Shown piece by piece: positions 1-23,549 of a stretch of 64,000 bases of DNA. The DNA is taken from positions 10,596,953 through 10,660,952 of the forward strand of contig CM066913.1 of the NCBI GenBank assembly GCA_033964015.1. The letters run 5' to 3'. The DNA comes from Scolanthus callimorphus. Taxonomy: Eukaryota > Cnidaria > Anthozoa > Actiniaria > Edwardsiidae. Numbering within the stretch: position 1 is the stretch's first letter; every line of letters begins with the position of its first letter. Below the pieces are notes generated by a model that was given only the letters and a program-made list of their open reading frames with translations, did no database searches and was not told the DNA's origin. A program made the position numbers and the translations under genes.

Positions 1-1100
1 TTTTTCGTCTTATACCTAAAAAAGATACCTTAACCCCTAAAACATACGACGAGCACCCCTGCCCGACAACATAAGAAAGCCCCCCCTCCCCGCTTGACAC
101 CCCCTCGCCTCCCCTTGCGCTTGCAACGCAGGAAAAACATTGCGCGCTCAACAACAAATATTGAATCAAATGTTCAATTGGATTGGCCCCAGCCTTAGAC
201 AACCAGTCAATATAAAATCTAGTCGCCAAATGGCGGTTAACCTTTCCGGTGTGTAGGTTTCTTTTCTATGCCTTTCTCGAAATTACTTGTCAACAGCAAC
301 AATTCGGAAGAAAAGAAATGGGGACCAGATTTTTTTTCTTCACTTTTTGGCGACTATATATATTTTTCCCATTTAGGCACCAATGCCCCTGGTTTATGAG
401 GCCTCTGTGGTATACCCTCATTACCTTGTAAAGCAAAAGCTGTTTTCCCACCCACCTTATTACGGTGAACTAGATGGGAGATGTCCGATACTTGTTCAGG
501 TGCCTTATCAACTTTCTTTACAGGAATCTGCCAAGGGAAATAAAGTTTTCTTGTAAATAAATTGGGTGTATTGTATAGCTAGATATAACACGTGCTCTGA
601 TTTGTCCAAACTTATGCTATATTTCACTGATAATGTAATGGCCCCCCCTAGCTATATCATAAAAGCATGTTTTGCTGGCGCATGCATGTTGCCTACAATA
701 GAAATGATTTTTTTTCAAACTAAATCAAGCCCCTCTTTATCACGCTTATTAATGGTAATTTTAAGATTAATTTACCGCGGATTTTGTGAGAAATCAACTT
801 TTCAAAGACTATATTTAGGAGTCTCCTGCATTGCTATGATTTCTCTTTAGATACATACTGGGGTTAATTTGGCATCACAATGTCATCAGTATTATTTTGT
901 GTGAGGGTCAGATTGAGAGAGTCAACCACAATGAATCAATTTACTCAATAGTACACTATCACTGAAAAACTATTTCTAGCCACCTTAACTAGGGCAAACT
1001 TGATCACAATGAATCAATTTACTCAATAGTACACTATCACTGAAAAACTATTTCCAGCCACCTTAACTAGGGCAAACTTGTCCTATAAAGCTTTTGTCTT
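1..1100. other. Left-edge noncoding region
   Basis: No coding exon could be supported here. Positions 20-80 resemble, in degraded form, the terminus of the 42.3-43.9 kb element (a stretch like CGACGAGCACCCC beside CCCTAAAA). Positions about 929-1080 hold two copies of a 76-bp unit in direct tandem, differing by one or two bases. The region is downstream of the NASP gene and may contain its 3' UTR. Confidence 0.5.
929..1080. repeat. Two-copy tandem duplication, about 76 bp
   Basis: The unit starting CACAATGAATCAATTTACTC occurs twice back to back, each copy ending GGGCAAACTTG. The copies are almost identical, so the duplication is recent. It lies beyond the likely 3' end of the NASP coding region. 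Confidence 0.85.
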
Positions 1101-1102
1101 TG

Positions 1103-4100
1103 TTAACAAACCCAAGCCAGCCCAATTCTCACCAATGTTGCTGCGGTCTTGTGGCTCTCTTCACTGCATGCACCAAATCCAACAGTTGTAGTTGCTCCAT
1201 TGGTCTATCATCAAATAAAACACAAATAAGATATCTTATTACAACGTCAGGGGTGTGGTGCTACATGTAAATTGAGCATTACCACAATAGAGGCAACATC
1301 AGCCTTTTTCTGTGTGATCTGATCGCTAGCTTCATCCACCTGAAAAACAATATTTTACCATCATAGTGAGAGCGGGCATTTGTCCCATCCCTCTTGCTTT
1401 ACAAGAGGACATTTTAGTGAATAGGATGACCACACCCTAAATAACACCTTTATGTATTAAAACAAATTAAAACAAACCTTAGCTTTGATTTCAGGATATA
1501 AGTCTTGTAACTCCTCCAGCTCTTTTCTGTTTGCTACAAGTGGGTCATTATCACTTGCCTTGCCTTTTCCTTTGCTCTTCGACTCAGCTTCATCTATTTT
1601 GTTTTGTATATTTTTCATGCGGTTATCTAAAACTTCTAATGCCTTGTTGTAGTAGGTCTTAGCTTTTTCATGCATGCATTGAAAAGAGAAGGAAAGTCCA
1701 ATATTATATGATCTACAGTTTAGTCAAGGAAATATGGTATGGTTACCCATAATGCAACTGGGAGCATCAACCTGTCTATTCCAGCTTTACAAAACACACC
1801 ATTAAACTCATCGGCTGATGAGTTTGGTGTTTGGTGTTTGACCCACCAAGAGGACGCGCATGTCCCTGGTGACATGGCAGTAACCATGGTAACCATCCAC
1901 AGTCCACTGCCGCACCCGTCACCCTGACTGACGTCAAGGGAAATATACCTACCTACTGGGAGAGGAGGGTGGGGGCAGGAAACAACAACACACACACGCA
2001 GCAGCGAAGATCTGAGCCAGTATGCCCATGTGCTGACCCTGATAGGGCTTTGGGATCCCCCGCACATCCAGACCACGAGGGGCCGGGGCACACACAGGGA
2101 TCCTGAGCAGCCAACGCATTGAGTTTAACTTAGTCTAAATTATTCTCATTTAGCCTGCATTTCAGGTGTCCCACAACTAGGCTGCAAGTATCATGTTAAC
2201 TGGAAATGCATACAAGTACAACTCGAAACAAGCACGGTGGGGGTGTAGCATGAAACAAAAGAATTACCCGCATTAGCCTCACTTGAATGTTCGTCCCAGT
2301 CTGACCGCTTGAATATGAATATTGCCTATTGTCCATTGCTCCTCACAGTTTGATTGAGCTGTATACACAACATGACAGTTATTGTAAAAATAATAGATGG
2401 TTATATTATAAGGAGGATACGTCTCAGCTAATAATCTGTTGTCTGACTCCAAATGCTCTTTCTGAATATCCAAGCATTTCAGGAAGTCCTCAATGGCACC
2501 CAGAAATTGTTCTGCAAAAAAGTTTAAACATAGCAATGTTTCACCCTGACATACCGTTATAGAATACCCCCTCCCTGGAACTTCTGACGTCCTCATCAGT
2601 GGGTGTAATGAGGTGGATTTGTGCTTCCTTCAGTTTGCTAGTGTTAAATTATTCATCCCAAAGACAGAGAGGCAGAGAAAGATTATTCCCACACAAGGAA
2701 GTGAATAACTTTCCTGGTTACCCATTCTTACCTTGCTCCATTTGAATTTCACCAAGCTTTAGATGACACTGAGCAAGTTGAAGCTTGCCCTCTTTGGATT
2801 CTCTCCTGGAAAATTGCAGCAGTTGTTGAAAATTGGCTAGTTTATAGTTTAAAGCTATTATAATTTAGTTAATAAGTAGCTTCTGCAAGAAGAGGGCAAT
2901 ACTCACATTTCAAATATTAGTCTTGCTAGTTCAATCATTTGCCATGCTAACTCCATGTATGTTGGCTCGTCCTGAAAATTAAAAAAGTATTCATATATAA
3001 TAATAATGTCACGTGATTATCATATCGCCTGAAACCTGTAGTTACCAATTATTGTACAACTGTGATGTCAAAATTGAGGACAGATACGTTGCCATATTAC
3101 ACACCAAAAGTCATATTACACGGTTGAAAGCTGTATTACACTGTAGCAAACCGGGTCCGGTTTGGTGAATGCATTTTACATACGTGGTAAATCTTGAACA
3201 TACAACAAATTTGTCTGTTGTATAACAAATAACTCTTTTTTTTTTATGTAATACCACCGCCGTAGCCAGCATACCTTTTACCAAGAAAATTCAAAATTTT
3301 CTTTTTTCTTACTGTAAGAACCAGAATGATTTTTATAAGCCTTCAACCTTACTCTGCCTCGGTAACAATTTTTTTCTGGCTACGGCAGTGAATACTGGTG
3401 GACATTTTACTAAACAGTTCAACATCTAGGGATAGAAGGCATTATCAAAAAGACTTACATCTTCTGCAGCTTTTTCTTTATTTTTAGTCCCCTCCTCATT
3501 TTCTCCTTCATCCTCTTCCATTCCTTCATCAACATCTGCATCCTCATCCTCTCCACCCTCAACTTCCTTCTCCTCTTCCATGGATTCCTCTTCTTTCTTA
3601 GCAAGATCCTCATCCTTTGACTCAACATCAGGATTTTCTTCAGCCTTTGACGTGTCACCAGCATCAGGTTTATCAGGTTTCTCTTCAGCCTTTGACTTTT
3701 CACCAGCACCAGGTTTAGCAGGTTTCTCTTCAGACTTTGACGAGTCACCAGCATCAGGTTTAACAGGTTTCTCTTCAGCCTTTGCTGCCTCCTTGGCCTT
3801 TAGCTCATGGATGTTTTGTTTTTCATCTTCTGTTGTTCCAAAGAAGTAAACCATATTAGTGAAAAACTCAAGGCCATTTCAGTACTACTGACTTTAAAAG
3901 CCCAACACCAGCACACTAAACATTTTTAGCATTACAAACAGCATCATTTCATTATAAAGAAGCGTCACTTGGCACTTTATGCGACACTTGGCATGCACAT
4001 TGATCAGACATACAAACAGTATTATGGAATATATATAAATGTATTTACCTAATCAAGTTACCATACAGTGTGATAATATCACTACAAAGCTTACATGTAA

Positions 4101-6233
4101 AAGTTTCATTAATATTATTAATTAGTTTATATGCTTGGACAAAGACATTAACAACATGTAATCTTGGGTGTTCAGAAGAATTTTAAGTAGTAGCCAGCAA
4201 TCAACTTGAGGCCTAGGGTATTTCTTATTATTTGAAAATGCAGACTGCTGCACTACCAATTCCATTGACAACCCGAGTTTTTTGCCACAAGGTTGTCAAA
4301 CCTGTCATTTTGTTTTCTTTTTCCATCTCCTCCAGTGTCTCTCCCCCAGGCATTTTGTCTTCCTTCATGGCCTCATCAAGTGCCTCAGCTGTCATAGCTT
4401 CTTGCACATCTGTACCAATTTGCTCTTTTTCTTGTTCACCAATTTCACTGATTTTAGGGCCCACTGCCAAATATGAACATCAACAAGGCCCAGCTAAGAT
4501 GCTAAACTTACAATTTAGTCATAATATTACATCATATAAGTATAAACTACAAAAATAATGTTTTAGACCCAACTAAATAGCATTTGAATATGCTGATGGC
4601 ATGCCAAACATCACACTTTTGTATTCTGCACCTATTTCCTGCGCTGACATAAGCTAGCTACTGTGCTTGGCTTCTAAGCAAAATATGCCTCTGCAGTCAA
4701 TATCCAAAAGTTTTCAGAATGTTCCTCGACAATATTTATTTGTTATAGTGAATTGCAAAATTTGGCTTAAGCATTCCTATTACCTATTAAGTCATCAGGT
4801 TTCTTTTCCTCTGTTTTCTCCTCCTTTTTTTCCTCTTCAGGCTTTTGGTCACTTGTGCTGGCCTCAGCATGACCATGACATTCTGCTGCTGTCTTTTCCT
4901 CCACCACTTTGAGAACAGAAAACATATTTTACTCTCTATTTTGCTCTCTAATTTTGCTCTCTAATTCTAATTCCTTGATTGGCATTTGTAATTTAGAACT
5001 AAGAACAATCACTCCCTTGGTTAGCTCGTGCTAAGTTGCAGTGTGGCCATTGCAAGGAGAATTGTCTTGTTGGCAACTATATTTTCATATTTGATTCATA
5101 TTTAATGTTGATGTTGTGACCAGTTTTAAGGACAAACCACGTTAGATCTAGGGGGGATTTCTATACAAGCGGGAAGCTTTCTTGAACAGAGTTTTGCAGC
5201 TTGGTGACCAATTTTCTATTTGTAAATTAGGCACCACTTAGGGACAGGATAAAAATCTGTTTCTTGGGACCTGTATTCCTTATAGGGGTGGAGTAAGGTC
5301 AACAGATGTCTAATTTTGACCAAGAGCAAACATTTTTAACGTATGGGTAGCAACTGACCAACATTACTTTGATAGCACTTTACCTTCGTCTAATGCATTT
5401 CCAATCACGCCACCTTCCATTCTGCAAAAATGTACCAGAAAAGAAAGCTTCAGCGAAACAGAGAATTCGAAACTGGACTATTGCTGCCCACCGCTAGCAA
5501 ATATTTTATAACATTTTAGAAACTTAAGTAAAGATTCATGTACCTGGCCAGTTCCAGCAGTGATTTGCCATAACACAAGTAAGCATCTGCACATTTATCG
5601 TTACTTTCGCCATACTTGCTATCCCTGCAACAAAAAAAGATCATGTCACGCAGTACTCTCGATAGGGTCCACGAACGTGACAGCAACAATGGCAGGCGAT
5701 TATGCAAGCTACAGAAAGTTTTACAACCAAATTAGATTACTGAAGGCCATTCTCTAATAAGGAGATAGCATTCAGTCTTTTGACAACTGAAGTGTACATT
5801 CATTCAAGTCAAAAAGGTATACAAATTCATACAAGAGTCAGAGAAGTAAGCTTGATGTACGCACGAGGTTCGTACAAACAGCCAAATCCCTACCTCAAAA
5901 GCAGAGATGAGTAGCTTTGGAGGTAAAATTCTTAGCTTTTAATTTGAAATAACGTTCTCAAATGCAAAACTATTGCTTCTAGCCGTTTGACTTACATCTT
6001 TTTAGTCGCCTCTTCAAAGCATTTGACAGCATCCAGGATTTCATTGCACACCAAGTGGACCTTGCCTTTGCCCATAAGTTTCGCGATTTCTTCACTGAAA
6101 GTGAACAAAAATAGTGATAAATATGATGTATGGTTACCCAAGACTCTAAATGAAAGCCAGGAACGATGAAGAGAACGTTAGCTTACTCTGAAGGTACGAT
6201 TTGAGCGCTATCTTCTGTCGTCGTCGTCGCCAT
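1103..6233 (-). CDS. NASP: NASP-like histone chaperone (SHNi-TPR family), multi-exon
   Basis: NASP is a nuclear chaperone that holds soluble histone H3-H4 (and H1 in some species) through TPR motifs. Exons I can define on the minus strand, high to low coordinate: 6187-6233, 5996-6094, 5544-5624, 5384-5421, 4784-4906, 4302-4463, 3459-3829, 2907-2971, 2732-2805 and 2421-2511. Cumulative lengths give matching splice phases at every one of these junctions. Less certain 3' exons are 1478 to about 1679, 1283-1339 and one starting at 1204 that reaches a TAA at 1103-1105. The protein starts MATTTTEDSAQIVPSE, followed by a first TPR (EEIAKLMGKGKVHLVCNEIL) and then SNDKCADAYLCYGKSLLELA. A long acidic insert follows (exon 3459-3829) with EEKPxKPxAG repeats. 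Then come TPR helices (EPTYMELAWQMIELARLIFE; GAIEDFLKCLDIQKEHLES) and a C-terminal helix (YYNKALEVLDNRM). The expected TPR stretch between LLAET and MHEKAKTYY was not found, and the exon at 1679 lacks a clean AG acceptor. The family call is firm; the 3' end is provisional. Confidence 0.85.
3459..3829 (-). other. Acidic Lys/Glu/Pro repeat exon of the NASP-like gene
   Basis: This single exon encodes about 124 residues. It has four imperfect repeats of EEKPxKPxAG (variable spacer DSSKS, EKSKA, DTSKA), then an almost purely Glu/Asp stretch. Acidic tracts interrupting TPR2 are a known hallmark of NASP and contribute to histone binding. The internal DNA repeats mean copy number may vary between alleles. 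Confidence 0.85.
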
Positions 6234-7008
6234 GTTGCTCGATTGACTTCTTTTCGAATGTGCTTCACAAGAAATTTCGCGCCGCTAGTTTCCCGCGCTC
6301 TTACGTCATTATTTAACTGAATGCGCATGCGCATATGTTTAATTGCATACAATTTGCATAACATTAATACATTATAAATTAATTTATTACAAAAAAATGT
6401 TGCGGTTTCTTCACATAGCTCACCTTCCATGATCCATTTTTCCTGTTTTCTTTGTGCTGCGTACCAAGAGAAAATGTGCGTACTAAAAAATATTGTTGCA
6501 AAAAAATATTGCGATCGTGTAACATCACAGGCGATCCAAGCTCTAGTCATGTGGGGTACTGTAAAAGAAACATGCAACGTTGTCGCTGTAAAAATTATAC
6601 GTAAATGTAAATATTGAAAAAAATTCATGTGACATCTCCACGGAATGTTGTAGTTGTCAAATAAAGTGCTCCTGGAGCGATTTTATTGCATTTTGGGTGT
6701 TTTTTGTGCCTTTTTCTTAATACCCCTACCGTATGTTATAATAGATTTTTACAGCGACAACGTTGCATGTTTCTTTCACAGTACCCCACATGACTAGAGC
6801 TTGGATCGCCTGTGGTAACATCCCGCCCGTACCGTACCTGCCGTACCGTACACCCCTTGGGGAAGAATGCCCCGGCGGCGTGGCACGTCACGTGACTATC
6901 CAGTCGAGAGAGTACACTTGGAAAGAACACGAGTTTACGTAACCACGAGAGCGCTCCAGTTTCTCATACTCTTGCTTTTTGCTTTATTTTGTCTGACACA
7001 GGTCTAGG
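6234..7008. promoter_or_regulatory. Divergent NASP/DPYD promoter interval with inverted repeat
   Basis: Only 775 bp separate the NASP start codon (minus) from the DPYD start codon (plus), so both promoters must lie here. The interval holds an inverted repeat: 6518-6598 is the near-complement of about 6737-6819. The arms share CAGGCGATCCAAGCTCTAG and CAACGTTGTCGCTGTAAAAA and are separated by about 140 bp. No TATA box was assigned to either gene. Calling it a bidirectional promoter is inference from gene layout. Confidence 0.6.
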
Positions 7009-18670
<11,662 letters not shown>

Positions 18671-18807
18671 GCAATCGATACAGATCAGGCACATCCTCAG
18701 ACCACACCCTATTACGATAGGCACACAACCACCTTCATCTGGTAGTCAGGTATGTTAGCAAGTGATAGCTGTTGTGTGTGTAGCCGATTTTATATTTATG
18801 CGACCAT

Positions 18808-19102
18808 CTAGGGCCATTTGTCATCCGCACGTCCCCTACGGATGAGATCATTTAAACTTCAAACCCCCTCTAAAATGTCACCTGACACCCCATGTCACCT
18901 GACACCCCACTACATTTCAGACCTGACCCACATCAGAAGAGTGTCTTTTTGTTCTGACCCCCTTGGAATTTGTCAACCACCCCCTTGGAAAAAGTCTTTC
19001 TTGGTTGCTATATTGGAAATAGGGTTGGACCCCCTCGGAAAATGACAAAATTGCTGCCCTCCTAAGAAAAAAACGTTCGGATAAAAAATGAAATGGCCCC
19101 TA
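18808..19102. mobile_element. Candidate MITE with CTAGGGGCCATTT ends
   Basis: The left end reads CTAGGGCCATTT and the right end AAATGGCCCCTAG, which are complementary apart from one base. The interior is C-rich with repeated CACCTGACACCCCA and CCCCTTGGAA. No clear TSD was found. Confidence 0.5.
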
Positions 19103-19731
19103 GTATCACCCTTTTAAAATCATGTGATATTTTATACTCATACTTGTGATTAATTGTTTATCAACATTAGTAGACATCGGTGTTATGTATCTTAATATAT
19201 AGTGTAGTAAACAATGACAGACATAAACAGTAGTGTAGGGTTTTAGTTTGTTTGTGACGGTGTTTTGTTTGTTTTAGCTTCACTTTTATAGAAGCAAATT
19301 GTACTTGCATACTAAGTAACTAATTTATTGAATACATAAAATCTTAATAAATCACGAGATGTACAACATATTGCCTTCTACGCGATTTCATTGGCTCTCG
19401 TTCTAAGGGCCATGCAAATTTGATCATGCAATTTGAGTGACCGTCCTTGATTTGCCGTGCCTTGTCGCGATCGCTATTACGTACCGCGATAATGCAATCT
19501 GATTGATTACTCGTGATTTGTCTTGCCGTGAGGCAGAGTAGAAGGCTCCGTATCTACACAGCATGTCAGGTTCCGTGCCGCGCCGTGTCGCGACACTTCA
19601 CATTTCACGAAATCCGCTCCATGAGAATGGATGTTCATTATCATTTACTTTGCGTTTTTAGTCAGTCTAGACTACAACATTGGTTCCGTGAAAAACTTAA
19701 TTTGTGTCACGTGACCACGCAAAGCCTCTTA

Positions 19732-19871
19732 AGCCTAGTTTCCATATAGTCTTATCTGTCGTATCTGTCAACCGTGAAACAAAAGAATAATTCCAGTTGC
19801 CATTGTTTCACGGTCGACTGATGCGACTGATGCGACAGATGCGACAGATAAGACTATATGGAAACCAGGCT
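19732..19871. mobile_element. 140-bp MITE with TTA target duplication
   Basis: The termini are AGCCTAGTTTCCATATAGTC on the left and the complement (with A to G at one position) on the right, about 27 bp of TIR, flanked by TTA at 19729-19731 and 19872-19874. The interior contains GCGACTGATGCGACAGATGC. A 3-bp TWA duplication is typical of PIF/Harbinger elements; the superfamily assignment is inference. Confidence 0.8.
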
Positions 19872-20695
19872 TTACTGCCAAACTCTTCGCTAACACACAC
19901 CGCGGTTTGGCTTCCGTCAATCAGACGACCTCTGGGTGATTTCACGCAGGTTTTGAGAAGTTTTCTTAAAATTAATAAGGACTAGCGAGGCTTCAAAACC
20001 AAATTTTCCACCATAAAATTCAATATACGGCTTTTACACAAGTTGCCCTCACAAAATTGCTCAAATGTTTCTGTTTTTCAAGTAAAGTTGCCCAAACGTT
20101 GCCTAAATTTAGTTAAAAAATTATTTGGTATCCAATGTAGCCATATTTAGTATCTTTGTCTGCAAATATAGACACCAGTGATGATATACTCACGTGCAAA
20201 TGCAAATTGAGCTTCTTTTTTCTGTTAGGACATATTCTAGAATCTCCAATTATATTGATAGCTGGAGGGGAAGTCCTAATTATCTATGCGCGCCCGAGTG
20301 TGTCCCGAAGATGTACCGAACGAGTCACGAAGTCTAACCGATCGCATCCGAACTTGTTCGGGGGCTTTCGGGTTAGCCGAAGTTGCTTTTTTTTAAGTTG
20401 CCGAAAAGTTGTCAAGCAACTTGTATAAAAGCCTAATATAATACGGAAGCCAAAACACGTAAATATGGATAGGCAAGTAAATCATCCTTGGTTTTGCGCT
20501 CTTCACCAAGCGATTTGTGGCCTCATTCTCGTACCCAGACTTCGCACCTCGCAGGGAGGCTCGTGAAAGCCATCATTTGACATAAACCCAGCTGTAGCTC
20601 GTTTTTGGACGTATATGGGTGAATTGCAATACAAGTAATTTTGAGGAGTAAATAGGTCAATTTCTTATAAGCATGCGTCGTGAATGGCTGTCACC

Positions 20696-21080
20696 GGAGC
20701 CTCCCCCAAATCTCGTCCCCATAGCCTTCGGTCGTCTGGCCAATGGTCACTGTGCTGACTAACGGAGGCTCTGGTGCTAGACAAAACTGGATGTCCCAAT
20801 CTTCCATATATGGTGATCGTCTTTGCCGGTTAGGCGAATTTCAAAATGGCGAGCTGGAATATTGGCCAATCAGAATCGGCCTATGATTGTGTGGCGCCAG
20901 AGCCTACGACAAGCAACTAACAGCTGGGAACCGGATTCAGCCAGAACGAGAACAAACGTTGGGCCTATAATCTACTGCGCATGCTAAAGAAATTGGATTC
21001 CTCCAGGGCCTTTGGCTCGTCGCTTTCCGCTGGCCAGACGAATGAAGGCTCTGGGGACAAGATTGACCCTCCCCCCTCCC
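20696..21080. repeat. Inverted-repeat region, about 45-bp arms
   Basis: A left arm with CCCCATAGCCTTCGGTCGTC and TGGCC is matched in inverse orientation by GGCCAGACGAATGAAGGCTC near 21031-21060. A second smaller inverse pair (GGAGGCTCTGGTG and GCGCCAGAGCC) lies inside. It resembles a decayed foldback element. Confidence 0.5.
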
Positions 21081-21341
21081 CCGCGACGTGACGACCCGGG
21101 GAGCTCTGGGTACGAGAAGGCATCTCGAAATTTCGTCGTATACGAGCCTTGATTTAAAATATATATCGGTTATTGCACTACAGAACTACCTTTAGTTTGA
21201 ATGGATATCAAAAGTTCGTAAAAATTAAGTTTAATACGCGCAGCTTATACAGTACTAGATGTATTTATAACGACATTTCTTCGTCTTTTTTCTATGAAAT
21301 GATAAATGTCGGTAATGGCTGACCGAGATGTTATTACAGCT

Positions 21342-21552
21342 AAAGTCGTTGTTTCGCGCTACAAAGTCGCGTAAAGTCGTTGTTTCGCGCTGCAAAGTCG
21401 TTGTTTCGCGCTACAAAGTCGCGTAAAGTCGTTGTTTCGCCCTACAAAGTCGCGTTAAGTCGTTGTTTCGCACTGCAAAGTCGCGTAAAGTCGTTGTTTC
21501 GCGCTACAAAGTCGCGTAAAGTCGTTGTTTCGCGCTGCAAAGTCGTTGCTTC
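21342..21552. repeat. 31-bp tandem array (GTCGTTGTTTCGCGCTACAA)
   Basis: Seven or so imperfect units of AAAGTCGCGTAAAGTCGTTG followed by TTTCGCGCTACA. Some units lack the GCGTAAAGTC part. It lies about 170 bp beyond the stop codon of the HypX-like gene. Confidence 0.85.
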
Positions 21553-21717
21553 GCTAAGCATTTTCAAAACTTCGCTTTGGGTTTGTGATTTTCGGTTCGC
21601 CAAAACAATTAATTACATTTTCTCTTGTATAAGAAGGAATACAAAGTCTATAAAGTTCTGAAAAGTAAAATGAAATAAAAAATTCCGTCCACCAAAAAAG
21701 TGCTTCACTTGGGTGGT

Positions 21718-23549
21718 CTAATGGTAAACGAACGCGCGCCGTGCATCGTTGTATTCCTTGCTTGCAAAGTTCTTTTTCATGACGGCCAACTCGTGCACTC
21801 TGTGGCTCTCCAACTTATCCAACCACTCTTGTGTTCTCTTGACGTCTTTCTTACGCATCAACATCCCCAGATACCCCGGCATGTTCGCCAGCTCTCTAGC
21901 GATCTCATCTACATACTTGATGAATTCCCTGTTGCCGTTTCCTTCGCAGTTGTCAATTAGACCGATCTTGACGGCTTCGGACGCCATTACCGGCGCAGCA
22001 GCGGTGAGCAGCTCTTCAGCCTTGTTGACGCCCACTCGATGAGACAAAAAATACGTGTGATACTCTGAGCCGTATAGGTGCATGTTCTTGTAGTGAGGGT
22101 TGAGTACGACTCCATCACGTGACACTATTACATCACTTGCCAACGCCATCATCACCCCTCCTGCGCCTGCGTTCCCTCGTAAAGCGGCGATCGTCAGTTT
22201 CTTGTTGGTGAACAGACACTTGACGACATCGTCAATAGCATTGATGTTTCTCCAGGATTCCTCATAAGGGTCACTAGCATTTTCAATCACGTTCAAGTGG
22301 ATGCCATTACTGAAGAAGTTGTAGCCGCCTCTGAGGACGATCACTTTGACTCTTTCGTCTCTCTCCACATCTCCCAGGACGCAAAGGAGCCGTCTACACT
22401 GCCCGTGCTCATAGCGCCGTTATAGAACTCGAAATGCACATTACACACGCCCTCGGGACTTACAGAGGTCCAGATTTCTTGAAAGGTTCTAGGAAATGAT
22501 CCATATGGTACCTCGTAAGATGGGACTGGTAGCAAAGTTAGATTCATGTCCCGCAACCAGAGAGTGGCCGGTAGCTTTAGCTTGTTCCTCTTCAGATGTG
22601 ATATCCACAGGCTTCCCACGCCACACTTGACCAGAATGCCATTATCACGCGCGCCGAGGATCTCTCCCGGTGCTGCTGACAGGTTATCATGTGACGTACT
22701 CTCCTCCAAGAACGAACCAAACAGTCTGAACTCTTTAGACCACTCAGACCCAGCACTATTCTGCCGAAAACGACCCACGGCGCCTGGTGACGAATCTGAC
22801 ATGCGCACTAGCCGTGCTACATCCGTCGCAGGTAGTTCCCAGTCTACCACTCGGTCAACCGTCTTCATGTTCGGTTTCAGTCGTCCTCGGACGTTAGGTT
22901 GTGAGTAGTCCAGGGGCCGAGGTTTAATTCCACGCGCCAAGTTTTCTACGGCTTTCACACAAGTCAAAACAGCAGCGCTTGTCACTTCGTGAGCGTACAG
23001 ACTGGATTTTGTCAGCGTGTTGATATTTTCGCGGTTGATGAGGAACGTGCTCGTACTCCAAATGTCGCCTGCGTCCATTTCTTCAGCCGCTTGCATGACG
23101 GTTACTCCCCATTCGCCAACGTCTTCCTTTAATGCCCAGTCTATTGAAGACATGCCACGGTCGCCCTCGATTCCAGGATGCACTATCAGGCAAGGGATTG
23201 TGGGATTATTGTACACTTCATCCGGGACACGTCTGGTTAGGAAGGGACACAAGATCAGGTCTGGGTTGTGGTCACGTGCCAGTTGCGGCATCTCCTCTGA
23301 TTGGCTAATCTCACAGACACGTACGGTGTGCTTCTTTGCCATCAGTTCTGCTGCTACACGTTGGCTCAAGCTGTTGTTCTTGTTCACAAAAAACATGATG
23401 TTGAACCTCTTCGGCCTTGGTTGGACACTCGTGAGTGGTGAGGTCGCTTCCATTCTCTTTGCAACCATGAGCGGTATGGTCTTGCGTGTGTGCTGCACAG
23501 CGCGTTGTATCGGGCGTGCGATGGTGGTCAGGAGTTGAATACTTGCCAT
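21718..23549 (-). CDS. HypX/HoxX-like protein: formyltransferase + enoyl-CoA hydratase domains, one frameshift
   Basis: The N-terminal half is a formyl-tetrahydrofolate-dependent transferase. It has the HPGIEGDRG loop with candidate catalytic His124, and MDAGDIW with candidate Asp159. A C-terminal FMT-like domain follows (about 220-345; KPRPLDYSQPNVRGRLKP). The second half is a crotonase/ECH domain starting after FYNGAMST, with LRGGYNFFSNGIHLNVIE, ALRGNAGAGGVMMALASDV and NPHYKNM..YGSEYHTY. This order and these motifs match bacterial HypX/HoxX, a hydrogenase maturation factor shown in Aquifex to turn a formyl group into CO by way of formyl-CoA. Residues 1-45 are rich in Arg/Ser/Thr with few acids, like a mitochondrial leader (inference). 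No intron is visible. The frame breaks once near the CCC run at 22402-22404: frame 1 runs 23549-22341 and frame 2 resumes before 22368. The span of 1832 nt is one short of a multiple of three, so one lost base explains it. The expected length is about 610 aa, as in bacteria. Cellular role in an animal is unknown. Confidence 0.85.

Larger units (their letters stand above)
18671..21717. other. Intergenic region between DPYD and the HypX-like gene
   Basis: No exon is supported. It holds a probable MITE at 18808-19102, a 140-bp MITE at 19732-19871, an inverted-repeat region at about 20696-21080, and a 31-bp tandem array at 21342-21552. A possible DPYD polyadenylation signal (AATAAA) lies near 19346, which would give a 3' UTR of about 0.7 kb; this is a weak guess. 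Confidence 0.5.

Noticed and set aside
22546..23538. Plus-strand ORFs of 120 and 173 codons
   Set aside because: They are antisense shadows of the HypX-like gene on the minus strand, which has clear family motifs.
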